5,643 bases of DNA from Actinobacteria bacterium UBA5182 (GTDB taxonomy: Bacteria > Actinomycetota > UBA4738). Under the pieces are notes generated by a model, which saw nothing but the letters and a program-made list of their open reading frames with translations, was not told where the DNA came from and did not search any database. Below, piece by piece: positions 1 to 5,539 of the stretch; the first letter of the stretch is position 1; every line of letters starts with the position of its first letter. The translations under genes and the position numbers were made by a program. The DNA lies in assembly GCA_002413185.1 (NCBI GenBank), contig DHWM01000198.1, forward strand, positions 1 through 5,643. Direction: 5' to 3'.

Positions 1-84
1 ATGGGCGAACGTCTGCAGGGGCGGCCCTCGCGGGGGACCGACCGGTCGGAACCCGACGACCCGCCGGACGGGCGCTACCTGTAG
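1..84 (+). CDS. Possible 3' end of a plus-strand gene (partial, unidentified)
   Basis: Frame 1 is open from the window edge to a TAG at 82-84. It would encode a hydrophilic tail rich in Gly, Arg, Asp and Pro and ending in Tyr-Leu. Third codon positions are almost all G or C, as in real genes of this DNA, but the other two plus frames are also open here, so this is weak evidence. The ATG at position 1 may be internal; no upstream sequence is available to judge it. If real, the gene converges on the ABC operon, with 16 bases between the two stop codons. No function can be suggested. Confidence 0.25.
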   Translation: MGERLQGRPSRGTDRSEPDDPPDGRYL

Positions 85-100
85 TTTCCCGTCCCCAGGC

Positions 101-880
101 TCACAGGACCTTCGACAGGAACTGCCGGGTCCGTTCGTGCTGGGGGTTCGCCACCACCTCTCGGGGCTTTCCAGCTTCGAGGATCACGCCCTCGTCCATG
201 AACACCAGCGCGTCCCCCACCTCCCTGGCGAACCCGATCTCATGGGTCACCACGATCATGGTCATGCCTTCGGTGGCAAGCTGCCGCATGACGTCGAGCA
301 CCTCTCCGACCAGCTCCGGGTCCAGGGCCGACGTGGGCTCGTCGAACAGCATCAGCTTCGGCTGCATGGCCAGGGCGCGGGCGATGGCCACCCGCTGCTG
401 CTGCCCGCCCGAGAGCTGCGCGGGGTAGGCGTCCATCTTCTGCGTCAGCCCGACCCGGTCCAGCAACTTCTTGGCCTGGTCGCGGGCGGCGGCTCTGCTC
501 TCGCCCTTGACCTGGATCGGCCCGACCATCACGTTCTCGATGGCAGTCATCGGCGGGAAGAGGTTGAAGCGCTGGAACACCATGCCGATCTCCGAGCGCT
601 TCCGGGCGACGTCCCTGTCGTGCAGCTCGTAGAGCTTGTCGCCCTTCTGCTCGTAGCCGACCAGTTCGCCGTCCACCCACAGCCGCCCACCGTCGATCTT
701 CTCCAGGTGGTTGATGCAACGGATGAACGTGGTCTTGCCGGAGCCGGACGGACCGATGATGACGATGACCTGTTTCGGCTCGACCTCGAAGTCGACCCCC
801 TTGAGAACGTGGGCCTTCCCGAAGTGCTTGTGGACCGACTCGGCCTTGACCATGTGCCCGCCGCCGTCATTCGACGTCAT
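101..880 (-). CDS. Polar amino-acid ABC transporter, ATP-binding subunit (GlnQ/HisP type)
   Basis: This 259-residue cytoplasmic ATPase powers the importer encoded by the two genes upstream. Every expected motif is visible: Walker A GPSGSGKT at residues 43-50, Q-loop glutamine in VFQ at 101-103, signature LSGGQQQR at 156-163, Walker B LMLFDE at 176-181 and the switch histidine in VTHE at about 213. The insertion between Walker A and the Q-loop (residues about 66-95) and the sequence FNLFP are typical of the amino-acid (GlnQ/HisP) subfamily, and the length is normal for it. The ATG at 880 is preceded by a strong Shine-Dalgarno (GGAGGGGAG, 886-894) at 5-base spacing. A second ATG at 853 has less support. 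Start and permease stop overlap as ATGA, implying translational coupling. Substrate cannot be read from this subunit. Confidence 0.96.
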   Translation of the reverse strand: MTSNDGGGHMVKAESVHKHFGKAHVLKGVDFEVEPKQVIVIIGPSGSGKTTFIRCINHLEKIDGGRLWVDGELVGYEQKGDKLYELHDRDVARKRSEIGMVFQRFNLFPPMTAIENVMVGPIQVKGESRAAARDQAKKLLDRVGLTQKMDAYPAQLSGGQQQRVAIARALAMQPKLMLFDEPTSALDPELVGEVLDVMRQLATEGMTMIVVTHEIGFAREVGDALVFMDEGVILEAGKPREVVANPQHERTRQFLSKVL

Positions 881-1884
881 CGACGCTCCCCTCCAGGCAC
901 TGCCGGGGGCGGGGGCACGCCCGCGTGGAACGTGGTGACGTTCTTCGTGAAGATGGCGCGCAAGCGCTGGATCGGCGTCGGAGGCAGGGTCCGCAGATGA
1001 CCCCGGGCGTAATGCCGCTCGACGTAGAACTGGCCGGCCGTGAGGACCGACGTGACGGCCAGATACCACAGGCTGGCCACGATCAGCAGCGGGACCGTCT
1101 GGAAGGTCCGAGCGAAGATCTGCTCGGCCGTCCCCGTCAGTTCCAGCAGGGAGATGGTGGACGCGAGCGAAGACGTCTTCAGCATCGAGATGGTCTCGTT
1201 GCCTGTCGGGGGGATGATCACCCGCATGGCCTGAGGGAGGACCACCAGGCGCATGGTCTTGAGCCGGGTCATGCCGAGTGACTGGGCCGCCTCCGTCTGG
1301 CCCTCGTCGACCGAGAGGATGCCGGCCCGAACGATCTCCGCCATGTAGGCGCCCTCGTTCAGTCCCAATCCGAAGATGGCGGCCGTGAAGGGCGTGATCA
1401 GGCGGTTCGCGTCCAGGTGGTACACGAAATGGTGGAAGTGCGTGAGCGGGAGCCCGAGCGCCGGGTGGGGGCCGGTCAGCGCCGCGATGTAGAACCAGAA
1501 CAGGAGCTGCACCAGGACCGGCGTCCCCCGGAAGAACCAGATGTAGACCCACGAGGACCCCGAGATGACTGGCACCGGTGACAGGCGCATGACGGCGAGC
1601 ACCACGCCCAGGACGACGCCGATGACCATGGCGATCACGGTGAGCTCGATCGTGACGAGCAGTCCGCGCAGGATGGCGGACGTGGTGAAGTACTGCCCGA
1701 CGATCCCCCACTCGAAGTTCTTGTTGGTCGAGATCGCGAGCAGGAACACGACGACGAACGCCAGGACCAGGACCGTCGCGACCCATCGGCCGGGGTGCCG
1801 CGCCGGGATCGCCTTGATCGGCTCGCTCCCGGATCCCTGCCCGGCACCCGCTCCGGGCGCCGACGGTTTCGTGGCCGTGCTCAC
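877..1884 (-). CDS. Polar amino-acid ABC transporter permease (HisM/GlnP type)
   Basis: This 335-residue inner-membrane protein is the transmembrane half of the importer. As only one permease gene is present, it probably works as a homodimer. An Ala/Gly-rich cytoplasmic start (1-33) precedes a first membrane helix (about 34-51). The family core follows: a long hydrophobic stretch at 69-100, the motif FFRGTPVLVQLL near 117-128, LNEGAYMAEIVRAG at 175-188, and the EAA coupling loop with EAAQSLG at 198-204 and LPQA at 216-219, which docks on the ATPase. A histidine-rich loop (HFHH and YH, 149-156) and a proline-rich tail (about 300-335) extend beyond the core. The GTG start lies 4 bases after the lipoprotein stop. 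Its Shine-Dalgarno is poor (GAGG only 2 bases away), so translation probably depends on ribosomes finishing the upstream gene. Confidence 0.94.
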   Translation of the reverse strand: MSTATKPSAPGAGAGQGSGSEPIKAIPARHPGRWVATVLVLAFVVVFLLAISTNKNFEWGIVGQYFTTSAILRGLLVTIELTVIAMVIGVVLGVVLAVMRLSPVPVISGSSWVYIWFFRGTPVLVQLLFWFYIAALTGPHPALGLPLTHFHHFVYHLDANRLITPFTAAIFGLGLNEGAYMAEIVRAGILSVDEGQTEAAQSLGMTRLKTMRLVVLPQAMRVIIPPTGNETISMLKTSSLASTISLLELTGTAEQIFARTFQTVPLLIVASLWYLAVTSVLTAGQFYVERHYARGHLRTLPPTPIQRLRAIFTKNVTTFHAGVPPPPAVPGGERR

Positions 1885-1888
1885 GGCC

Positions 1889-2827
1889 TCAGCTGGTCGC
1901 CTGGTTGACTCCGGGCGCCGTCAGCGCTCCGCTGGCGATCCCCCACTTGTCGAGGATCTTCTTGTACGTGCCGTCCTGGAACAGCTTCTGCAGGGCATCC
2001 ACGATGGCTTTCGTGAACGCACCCGACCCCGCCGCCGCTCCTGACGGGCGAGGAACGGCGATGCCGTACAGCACCGGCGGGGCGTAGTTCCCGGCGAACC
2101 GCACCTTGCCATTGGTCACCTTGGCCTGGTACTGAGCGACCTCGGAATCGGACAGGCCCGCGACTGCGCGACCGCTGACCACATCGAGGTTGACCTCGTT
2201 CTGCGAGGCGTGGTGGAGCACGTTGATGGCCTGCTTGCCTTCAGACACGCATTTCTTGCTCGCCGCGGTCGCGTCGTCGAACTCCGTCGTCCCGTCCTCG
2301 GCCGAGACCGACTGGCCGCAGAACTGATCGAGACTCGTGTAGGTCTGGGAGTTGCCGGACTTCGTGAACATGCCCGACCCCGCCTGGAAGTAGTCGACCA
2401 TGTCGACGACCTTCTGCCGCTCGGTGGTGTCGAAGAACGACGACCACGACACGTCGTACTTGCCCGACGTCAGCCCCGGGATGATCCCGGAGAACGTCGC
2501 CTTCACGAAGGTGAACTTGAGCCCGAGGACGTCACCGACCGCGGTGCCGATGTCGACGTCCGCCCCCTCGATCGTCTTGTTGTCCGTCGCCACGAACTCC
2601 ATCGGGGCATAGCTCGGGTCGGTGGCCACCGTGAGCGTCCCCTTCGACGCGATGTCCTTCGGCACCTCCCCCGCGATCTTGTCGTCCTTGGACGGGGCAG
2701 AGATGCCGCTGAGCGGCTTCGCGCTGCTGCCGCTGCTGCAAGCCGCCGCGACCAGGGCGACGGCCGCCACAAGAGCGGTCAGGGCCAAGCGGATGTGGAT
2801 CCCTCGGTGGGCAGACCGGTACGGCAT
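1889..2827 (-). CDS. Amino-acid-binding lipoprotein of ABC importer (SBP_bac_3 family)
   Basis: This 312-residue protein captures the amino acid outside the membrane and hands it to the permease. The N-terminus is a lipoprotein signal: basic residues, a hydrophobic run at 14-29 and Cys30 in the context VAAAC-SS, followed by a Ser/Gly linker. The mature part fits the family-3 solute-binding fold: TLTVATD at 64-70, a G-A-D-V-D-I segment at 88-93, and the TTER motif whose arginine (137) normally holds the ligand carboxylate. Asp227 is a candidate for the residue holding the amino group. Cys170 and Cys193 could form a disulfide. The usual G-R-x-D-A segment reads GRAVA here (219-223). The ATG at 2827 is chosen because GGGGAGGGA sits just upstream; an in-frame ATG at 2869 lacks such a site and would add 14 charged residues before the signal. 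It is first in the operon. The substrate is undetermined. Confidence 0.95.
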   Translation of the reverse strand: MPYRSAHRGIHIRLALTALVAAVALVAAACSSGSSAKPLSGISAPSKDDKIAGEVPKDIASKGTLTVATDPSYAPMEFVATDNKTIEGADVDIGTAVGDVLGLKFTFVKATFSGIIPGLTSGKYDVSWSSFFDTTERQKVVDMVDYFQAGSGMFTKSGNSQTYTSLDQFCGQSVSAEDGTTEFDDATAASKKCVSEGKQAINVLHHASQNEVNLDVVSGRAVAGLSDSEVAQYQAKVTNGKVRFAGNYAPPVLYGIAVPRPSGAAAGSGAFTKAIVDALQKLFQDGTYKKILDKWGIASGALTAPGVNQATS

Positions 2828-2858
2828 GCTCCCTCCCCTCTCGGAATTCTTGCCGCGG

Positions 2859-2864
2859 ATTCTA
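2859..2864 (-). promoter_or_regulatory. Candidate -10 element of the ABC importer operon
   Basis: The minus strand reads TAGAAT, one mismatch from TATAAT, about 32 bases upstream of the lipoprotein ATG. This predicts a leader of about 25 nucleotides that contains the Shine-Dalgarno. No good -35 hexamer is visible 16-19 bases upstream, which may mean an activator is needed or that the call is wrong. Confidence 0.4.
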
Positions 2865-2909
2865 TCCACGCGGCGGGCGGAGCGCGAAACGTGGACGCGG
2901 GACCGTGGA
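2865..2909. repeat. Three CGTGGA/TCCACG hexamers: possible operator
   Basis: TCCACG at 2865-2870 is followed by its reverse complement CGTGGA at 2890-2895 and again at 2904-2909. The two direct copies start 14 bases apart. The first copy abuts the importer's candidate -10, and the other two lie around where its -35 region and activator sites would be. They also flank the -35 area of the tRNA promoter. Six-base matches in GC-rich DNA can arise by chance, so this is only a candidate regulator-binding region. Confidence 0.2.
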
Positions 2910-2918
2910 ATCGCTCCC

Positions 2919-2924
2919 TATACT
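2919..2924 (+). promoter_or_regulatory. Candidate -10 element of the tRNA-Leu gene
   Basis: TATACT on the plus strand is one mismatch from TATAAT and lies in a locally AT-rich patch 31 bases before the mature tRNA. A start near 2931 would leave a 5' leader of about 25 nucleotides for RNase P to remove. The -35 is poorly defined. Confidence 0.45.
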
Positions 2925-2955
2925 CGCCGAACGGCGCCTGCGCCATGCGCACCCT

Positions 2956-3039
2956 GCCGGGATGGCGGAATTGGCAGACGCACCGGACTCAAAATCCGGC
3001 GCCCGCAAGGGCGTGGGGGTTCAAGTCCCCCTCCCGGCA
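2956..3039 (+). tRNA. trnL(CAA): tRNA-Leu (anticodon CAA)
   Basis: This 84-nucleotide gene folds into a full class II cloverleaf and would insert leucine at UUG codons. The acceptor stem GCCGGGA (2956-2962) pairs perfectly with TCCCGGC (3032-3038), and the discriminator is A3039. The anticodon stem CCGGA/TCCGG (2983-2987 with 2995-2999) closes the 7-base loop CTCAAAA, giving anticodon CAA at 2990-2992. The long variable arm CGCCC/GGGCG (3000-3004 with 3009-3013) is capped by a GCAA tetraloop. The T arm is GGGGG/CCCCC around TTCAAGT (3015-3031). The D arm shows the usual leucine sequence with TTGGCAGA. The bases after the discriminator are CCC, so the 3' CCA is not encoded and must be added enzymatically. 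The gene stands alone, converging with the minus-strand gene that ends at 3072. Confidence 0.97.
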
Positions 3040-3071
3040 CCCTGTTCGGCGTGGTGGAACGAGTCCTCCGG

Positions 3072-3578
3072 TCAGGTGGCGACCATGAACTCGCCGGTAT
3101 CCGCGTTGAGCTCGATGGACCCCGTGCAGTTGGACGTGTCCGAGGAAGCGGAAGCGGTAGGCCGGGCGAGCAGCGGATTGCCGAAGTTGATGCCCATGCA
3201 AACACCCGTGTACGTCACAACCCATACCGGGGTTCCATCGGGCAGGCTGGCCAGGGTCGCGGTTGCGCCGGTCGGCTCGGCGGACGGCCCCAGCTGCTGC
3301 CAGGCGAGGCCGAGCGCTTCCGTTCCGGAGATCGGGGGAGTCGTGTCGGTTGCGGCCCGCAGGCGGTTCCGGTCCGTGCGGAGGACCGTGATTCGCCATT
3401 GAATGTCGTTGGGATCGCCTCTGGCGGAGCCGGTGTAGTTTGCTCTGGGGACGCCCTTTGGAGGCCCCGTGAAAACAGGAATCATCGGCTTGCCACCGGT
3501 CGAAGCTGCCGCGGCTGCAATCACCACACCGGAGGTCACCAAGAGGCTTCCGAAAATGATCCATCGGTGAGGTTTCAC
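3072..3578 (-). CDS. Exported hypothetical protein with PepSY-like C-terminal part
   Basis: I do not recognise this 168-residue protein by name. It begins with a basic start (MKPHR) and a hydrophobic helix (about 7-25, ending in an alanine run), so it is exported, either cleaved near residue 25 or left anchored; there is no lipobox. Residues about 82-168 have a helix, then a strand-like VWVVTYTG (118-125), then ELNADTGEFM (156-165). This layout resembles a PepSY repeat, a small extracytoplasmic domain, though that is inference. Cys127 and Cys151 flank a Ser/Ala-rich loop and could pair. The GTG at 3578 is preferred because AGGGAGG (3584-3590) sits 5 bases upstream; an in-frame ATG at 3602 has no such site. 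A candidate promoter lies in the 74-base gap from the upstream gene. It may work with the two exported or membrane proteins next to it. Confidence 0.75.
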   Translation of the reverse strand: MKPHRWIIFGSLLVTSGVVIAAAAASTGGKPMIPVFTGPPKGVPRANYTGSARGDPNDIQWRITVLRTDRNRLRAATDTTPPISGTEALGLAWQQLGPSAEPTGATATLASLPDGTPVWVVTYTGVCMGINFGNPLLARPTASASSDTSNCTGSIELNADTGEFMVAT

Positions 3579-3617
3579 CGAAGCCTCCCTCTGCCCACCC
3601 ATTGAGCCGCGTCCACG

Positions 3618-3623
3618 ATTGTA
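3618..3623 (-). promoter_or_regulatory. Candidate -10 element before the 168-residue exported protein
   Basis: The minus strand reads TACAAT, one mismatch from consensus, within the gap between two minus-strand genes. Transcription would start near 3611, giving a leader of about 33 nucleotides with the Shine-Dalgarno in it. No convincing -35 is seen. It suggests that the 168-residue gene can be transcribed on its own, although read-through from upstream is also possible. Confidence 0.38.
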
Positions 3624-3652
3624 GCTACCTGCTGGTCAGAGGTTGGTCCGTG

Positions 3653-4237
3653 TCAGCCGATCGTCTGGGCGATCCTGACGAGCGCATCGTCGGACATGTC
3701 CAGGCTTACCAGCTCGACATTGAGGTTCCCCAGGTAGAAGGCCAGGGCCGCCGGATTGTTCTGAGCCGGAACGCGGATGCTCCCCTCGCACCCATTGCCC
3801 GGATTCTTGGCAGGCAGCGCGAGAGCGGGAACGCCTTGCACGTTCTCCACCGCCCCCCCCATCTCGGCGGCCAGTTCCTTCGCGTCGCCCCCAGGATCCT
3901 TGGGGGGATCGACGACCGTGAGGTACAGCCGGACTCCGGGTGCGTAATCGATCGCAACCTGCTGGTTCTGGGTGTTCATCCAGACACCTGTGATGGAATC
4001 GTCTGACGCGAGCGGATCGGACGGGCGGAGAACCTGGAAGCTCACGCCTTCTTCGGCGTTCCTCAGTGTGGTGGCCGTCGCTCCGGGAAAGGGCTCGTCG
4101 CTCGGGAGGACGAACCCGGCAGGGGGCTGCGGCGCGCCTGCGGTCGCGGTCCCGTCCGGGATCAACGCTCGCACCCCCAACAAGATGAGAGCTCCTACGA
4201 CGAAGGGAGCCAATTTTGAAAGCGGCGGCACCGTCAC
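3653..4237 (-). CDS. Membrane-anchored hypothetical protein, DUF4367-like layout
   Basis: This 194-residue protein is not recognised by name. An uncleaved anchor or signal helix (about 9-26) is followed by a Pro/Ala-rich linker (28-55) and an extracytoplasmic domain. The domain runs from SFQVLRPSDP (66-75), through strands such as VAIDYAPG (94-101) and VRLYLTVVD (102-110), to a final VELVSLDMSDDALVRIAQ (174-191). A single Cys (150) is present. This order, ending in an 'act-on-residue, then helix with IA' segment, resembles DUF4367 or anti-sigma-factor C-terminal domains; that is my inference, not a firm match. The GTG at 4237 has GAAGGAG (4245-4251) at 7-base spacing and overlaps the upstream stop as GTGA, indicating coupled translation. 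A run of eight G (minus strand, 3853-3860) lies at codons 126-129, a spot prone to slippage or sequencing error. Confidence 0.8.
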   Translation of the reverse strand: MTVPPLSKLAPFVVGALILLGVRALIPDGTATAGAPQPPAGFVLPSDEPFPGATATTLRNAEEGVSFQVLRPSDPLASDDSITGVWMNTQNQQVAIDYAPGVRLYLTVVDPPKDPGGDAKELAAEMGGAVENVQGVPALALPAKNPGNGCEGSIRVPAQNNPAALAFYLGNLNVELVSLDMSDDALVRIAQTIG

Positions 4238-4470
4238 CCTGCCGCTCCTTCACCGGCCCGCGTCCGGACTCTCGTGGAGGCGAAACCGAGGGCGACGGCG
4301 ACGACCGACCCCGCCACGGCCGCAACGACCCTCTGGCCGATCCGGCTGCGGCAATAGAAGATGTCGTGGATGGTGCCAGTCGACACGTAGCATCTGGTCG
4401 GAATCCACAGGGCCACGGCGATTCCGGCGAGGAAGCTGACCACGGAGAGCAGGTAGAGCCAACGCCTCAT
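4234..4470 (-). CDS. Small two-helix membrane protein, function unknown
   Basis: This encodes 78 residues with two predicted membrane helices (about 5-23 and 47-64). The basic start (MRRW) and basic tail (RVRTR, 67-71) place both ends inside by the positive-inside rule, leaving a 23-residue loop outside. That loop holds two cysteines (27 and 40) that could form a disulfide. No known family is recognised. Its stop overlaps the start of the 194-residue gene (GTGA), so the two are translationally coupled and probably act together at the membrane. No Shine-Dalgarno precedes the ATG at 4470, but a TACGAT -10-like element ends 8 bases upstream, which fits a leaderless transcript. The coupling and clear topology support it as real; its role remains open. 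Confidence 0.72.
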   Translation of the reverse strand: MRRWLYLLSVVSFLAGIAVALWIPTRCYVSTGTIHDIFYCRSRIGQRVVAAVAGSVVAVALGFASTRVRTRAGEGAAG

Positions 4471-4478
4471 CGTGGGTC

Positions 4479-4484
4479 ATCGTA
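4479..4484 (-). promoter_or_regulatory. Candidate -10 for a leaderless transcript of the 78-residue gene
   Basis: The minus strand reads TACGAT with 8 bases between it and the ATG at 4470. A normal -10 to start distance puts the first transcribed base at or within 1-2 bases of that ATG. This agrees with the missing Shine-Dalgarno and with leaderless mRNAs being common in Actinomycetota. The -35 is not clear. Confidence 0.35.
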
Positions 4485-4580
4485 GTGCTGCTCAACCCCC
4501 TGAGCGAACGATCCGATCTTCACAACTTGGCCATCTCCCGGGGCTGCCTCTTTTGACGATCCGCAGTAGCGTCGGTGGCG

Positions 4581-4691
4581 ATGTCCTTGCACTGGTTCGA
4601 GCGGCTCCGCCACCGATTCCGCAAGTGGCGGCTTCGGCGCAAGTTCCCCTGGTGGTACGAGGGCGGAGAGTCTCCCTCGGGCGGACGCTGA
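4581..4691 (+). CDS. Possible 36-residue Arg/Trp-rich small protein
   Basis: This small plus-strand ORF lies in the 237-base gap between two minus-strand operons, ATG at 4581 to TGA at 4689-4691. The predicted product is strongly basic and aromatic: the first 27 residues include eight Arg, two Lys, four Trp and three Phe (for example WRLRRKFPWWY at 16-26), and it ends in a Gly/Ser tail. About 30 of 35 third codon positions are G or C, which fits coding but also fits GC-rich background. The sequence before the ATG (GTCGGTGGCG) is a poor ribosome site and no promoter is clear. It could be a membrane-associated peptide or a chance ORF. It ends inside a hairpin, 16 bases short of the convergent cupin stop. 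Confidence 0.25.
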   Translation: MSLHWFERLRHRFRKWRLRRKFPWWYEGGESPSGGR

Positions 4692-4700
4692 ACCGTCCGC
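4681..4700. terminator. Hairpin between convergent ends, possible terminator
   Basis: GCGGACG (4681-4687) pairs with CGTCCGC (4694-4700) around a 6-base loop, 7 bases past the cupin stop codon. There is no T-run on either side, so it would be a GC-rich hairpin without the classic tail. A palindrome, GCGGATCCGC (4699-4708), overlaps its right end. It could end or stabilise the riboflavin-cupin transcript. Confidence 0.33.
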
Positions 4701-4707
4701 GGATCCG

Positions 4708-5058
4708 CTACCAGTCGGGATCGAGCGGGCGACCGTAGTCATCCTGGAGACGGAAGGTGTCGTCCTCGGTGGTGTAGCCGTACGCCACCTCCAGCACCCG
4801 CCCGCGGGTCGTGCCTTTGTTCTGGATCCGGTGGGGCTCCTCGGCGGAGACCACGAACTCCTCACCCGGGTGGGCTTCGACCTCCCGGTTGCCGACCTGG
4901 ATCAGCAGGCCCGGGTCGAGCACCACCCACGTCTCGTCACGGAGCTGATGGTAGTGCTCGCTGGTCTCCTGCCCGGGCTCGATGGAGATGACCCGCACCG
5001 AGCACGGTTGGTTGAGCGCGTACGTCGTCACCTTCCCCCAGGGCTTCTCCACGATCAC
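4708..5058 (-). CDS. Single-domain cupin, mannose-6-phosphate isomerase type II-like
   Basis: This 116-residue protein is one cupin barrel resembling the C-terminal isomerase domain of the bifunctional mannose-1-phosphate guanylyltransferase/phosphomannose isomerase. Seen directly: EKPWG (4-8), PGQETSEHYH (28-37) with E42 in RDETW, PHRIQN (75-80), and the closing EDDTFRLQDDYGR (98-110). By family knowledge His35, His37, Glu42 and His76 would bind the metal, and all are present. The nucleotidyltransferase half is absent, so a stand-alone isomerase or another sugar-phosphate or small-molecule cupin is possible; the true substrate is unknown. The GTG at 5058 follows the ribH stop by 7 bases, and its Shine-Dalgarno AAGGAG (5069-5074) lies within the last ribH codons, so it is expressed as the tail of the riboflavin operon. 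Confidence 0.9.
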   Translation of the reverse strand: MIVEKPWGKVTTYALNQPCSVRVISIEPGQETSEHYHQLRDETWVVLDPGLLIQVGNREVEAHPGEEFVVSAEEPHRIQNKGTTRGRVLEVAYGYTTEDDTFRLQDDYGRPLDPDW

Positions 5059-5065
5059 GTTCGGA

Positions 5066-5539
5066 TCACTCCTTCTCAGGCAGTTGGTCCAGGACGCTCG
5101 CCATCTGCATGGCGGCCATGGCCGCGTCCCATCCCTTGTTCCCGTGTTTCCCGCCGGCCCGGTCCAGGGCCTGGGCCATGTCGTCGGTGGTCAGGACGCC
5201 GAACGCGATCGGCACCCCCGTTTCCAGCATGACGTCCTGGATTCCATGAGCCGCCTCCCCCGCCACGAACTCGAAGTGCGCCGTCTCCCCCCGGATGACC
5301 GCTCCCAGGCACACCACGGCGTCGTGGCGCCCCTCCTGGGCCAGGCGCTTCGCCACCACGGGCAGCTCGAACGCGCCCGGAGTCCACACGATCAGGAGGT
5401 CGTCCTCGGCGATCCCGTGAGCCCGAAAGCAGGCCGTGGCGCCCTCCACCAGCTTCGCGACGACGATCTCGTTGAAGCCCGCCGCCACGATGGCGAAGCG
5501 TCGTCCCCTCGCGTCGAACGTCCCCCGGATCTCTGTCAC
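5066..5539 (-). CDS. ribH: 6,7-dimethyl-8-ribityllumazine synthase
   Basis: RibH joins 5-amino-6-ribitylaminouracil and 3,4-dihydroxy-2-butanone 4-phosphate to make 6,7-dimethyl-8-ribityllumazine, the step before riboflavin synthase, in the cytoplasm. The 157-residue length is typical. Conserved sites are all visible: GFN (21-23), PGAFELP (54-60), GAVIRGETAH (79-88) with the catalytic His88, AFGVLTTD (112-119) with Phe113, and DRAGGKHGNKG (126-136) with Arg127, the phosphate-binding end. It should assemble as a pentamer or 60-subunit shell, as in the family. The GTG at 5539 has AGAGGGA (5548-5554) at 8-base spacing and overlaps the upstream ribA stop as GTGA, indicating coupled translation. 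The cupin gene follows within 7 bases. Confidence 0.97.
   Translation of the reverse strand: MTEIRGTFDARGRRFAIVAAGFNEIVVAKLVEGATACFRAHGIAEDDLLIVWTPGAFELPVVAKRLAQEGRHDAVVCLGAVIRGETAHFEFVAGEAAHGIQDVMLETGVPIAFGVLTTDDMAQALDRAGGKHGNKGWDAAMAAMQMASVLDQLPEKE

Noticed and set aside
78..107. Hairpin CCTGT/ACAGG at the end of the ABC operon as a terminator
   Set aside because: The stem is only 5 pairs with a 20-base loop and no T-run.
137..1000. Long plus-strand ORF opposite the ATPase gene
   Set aside because: It mirrors the ATPase codons and has no family signature; long antisense ORFs are expected in GC-rich DNA.
101..1786. One 561-residue minus-strand ORF spanning the ATPase and most of the permease region
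   Set aside because: Only its last 259 residues are a real protein. The upstream part is the permease gene read in the wrong frame, rich in Arg, Pro and His, and the true ATPase start at 880 has a strong ribosome site.
1889..2869. Upstream ATG at 2869 for the binding lipoprotein
   Set aside because: It lacks a ribosome site and adds 14 charged residues ahead of the signal peptide, and the candidate -10 lies inside that extension.
3072..3602. Upstream ATG at 3602 for the 168-residue protein
   Set aside because: The GTG at 3578 has a strong Shine-Dalgarno at ideal spacing, while the ATG has none.
2622..3605. 327-residue plus-strand ORF crossing the lipoprotein start, the tRNA and the exported-protein gene
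   Set aside because: It runs through a complete tRNA and two better-supported genes, and the translation has no domain-like pattern.
4467..4865. 132-residue minus-strand ORF through the gap and the cupin
   Set aside because: It overlaps the well-supported cupin in another frame and has a Ser/Pro/Arg-rich shadow composition.
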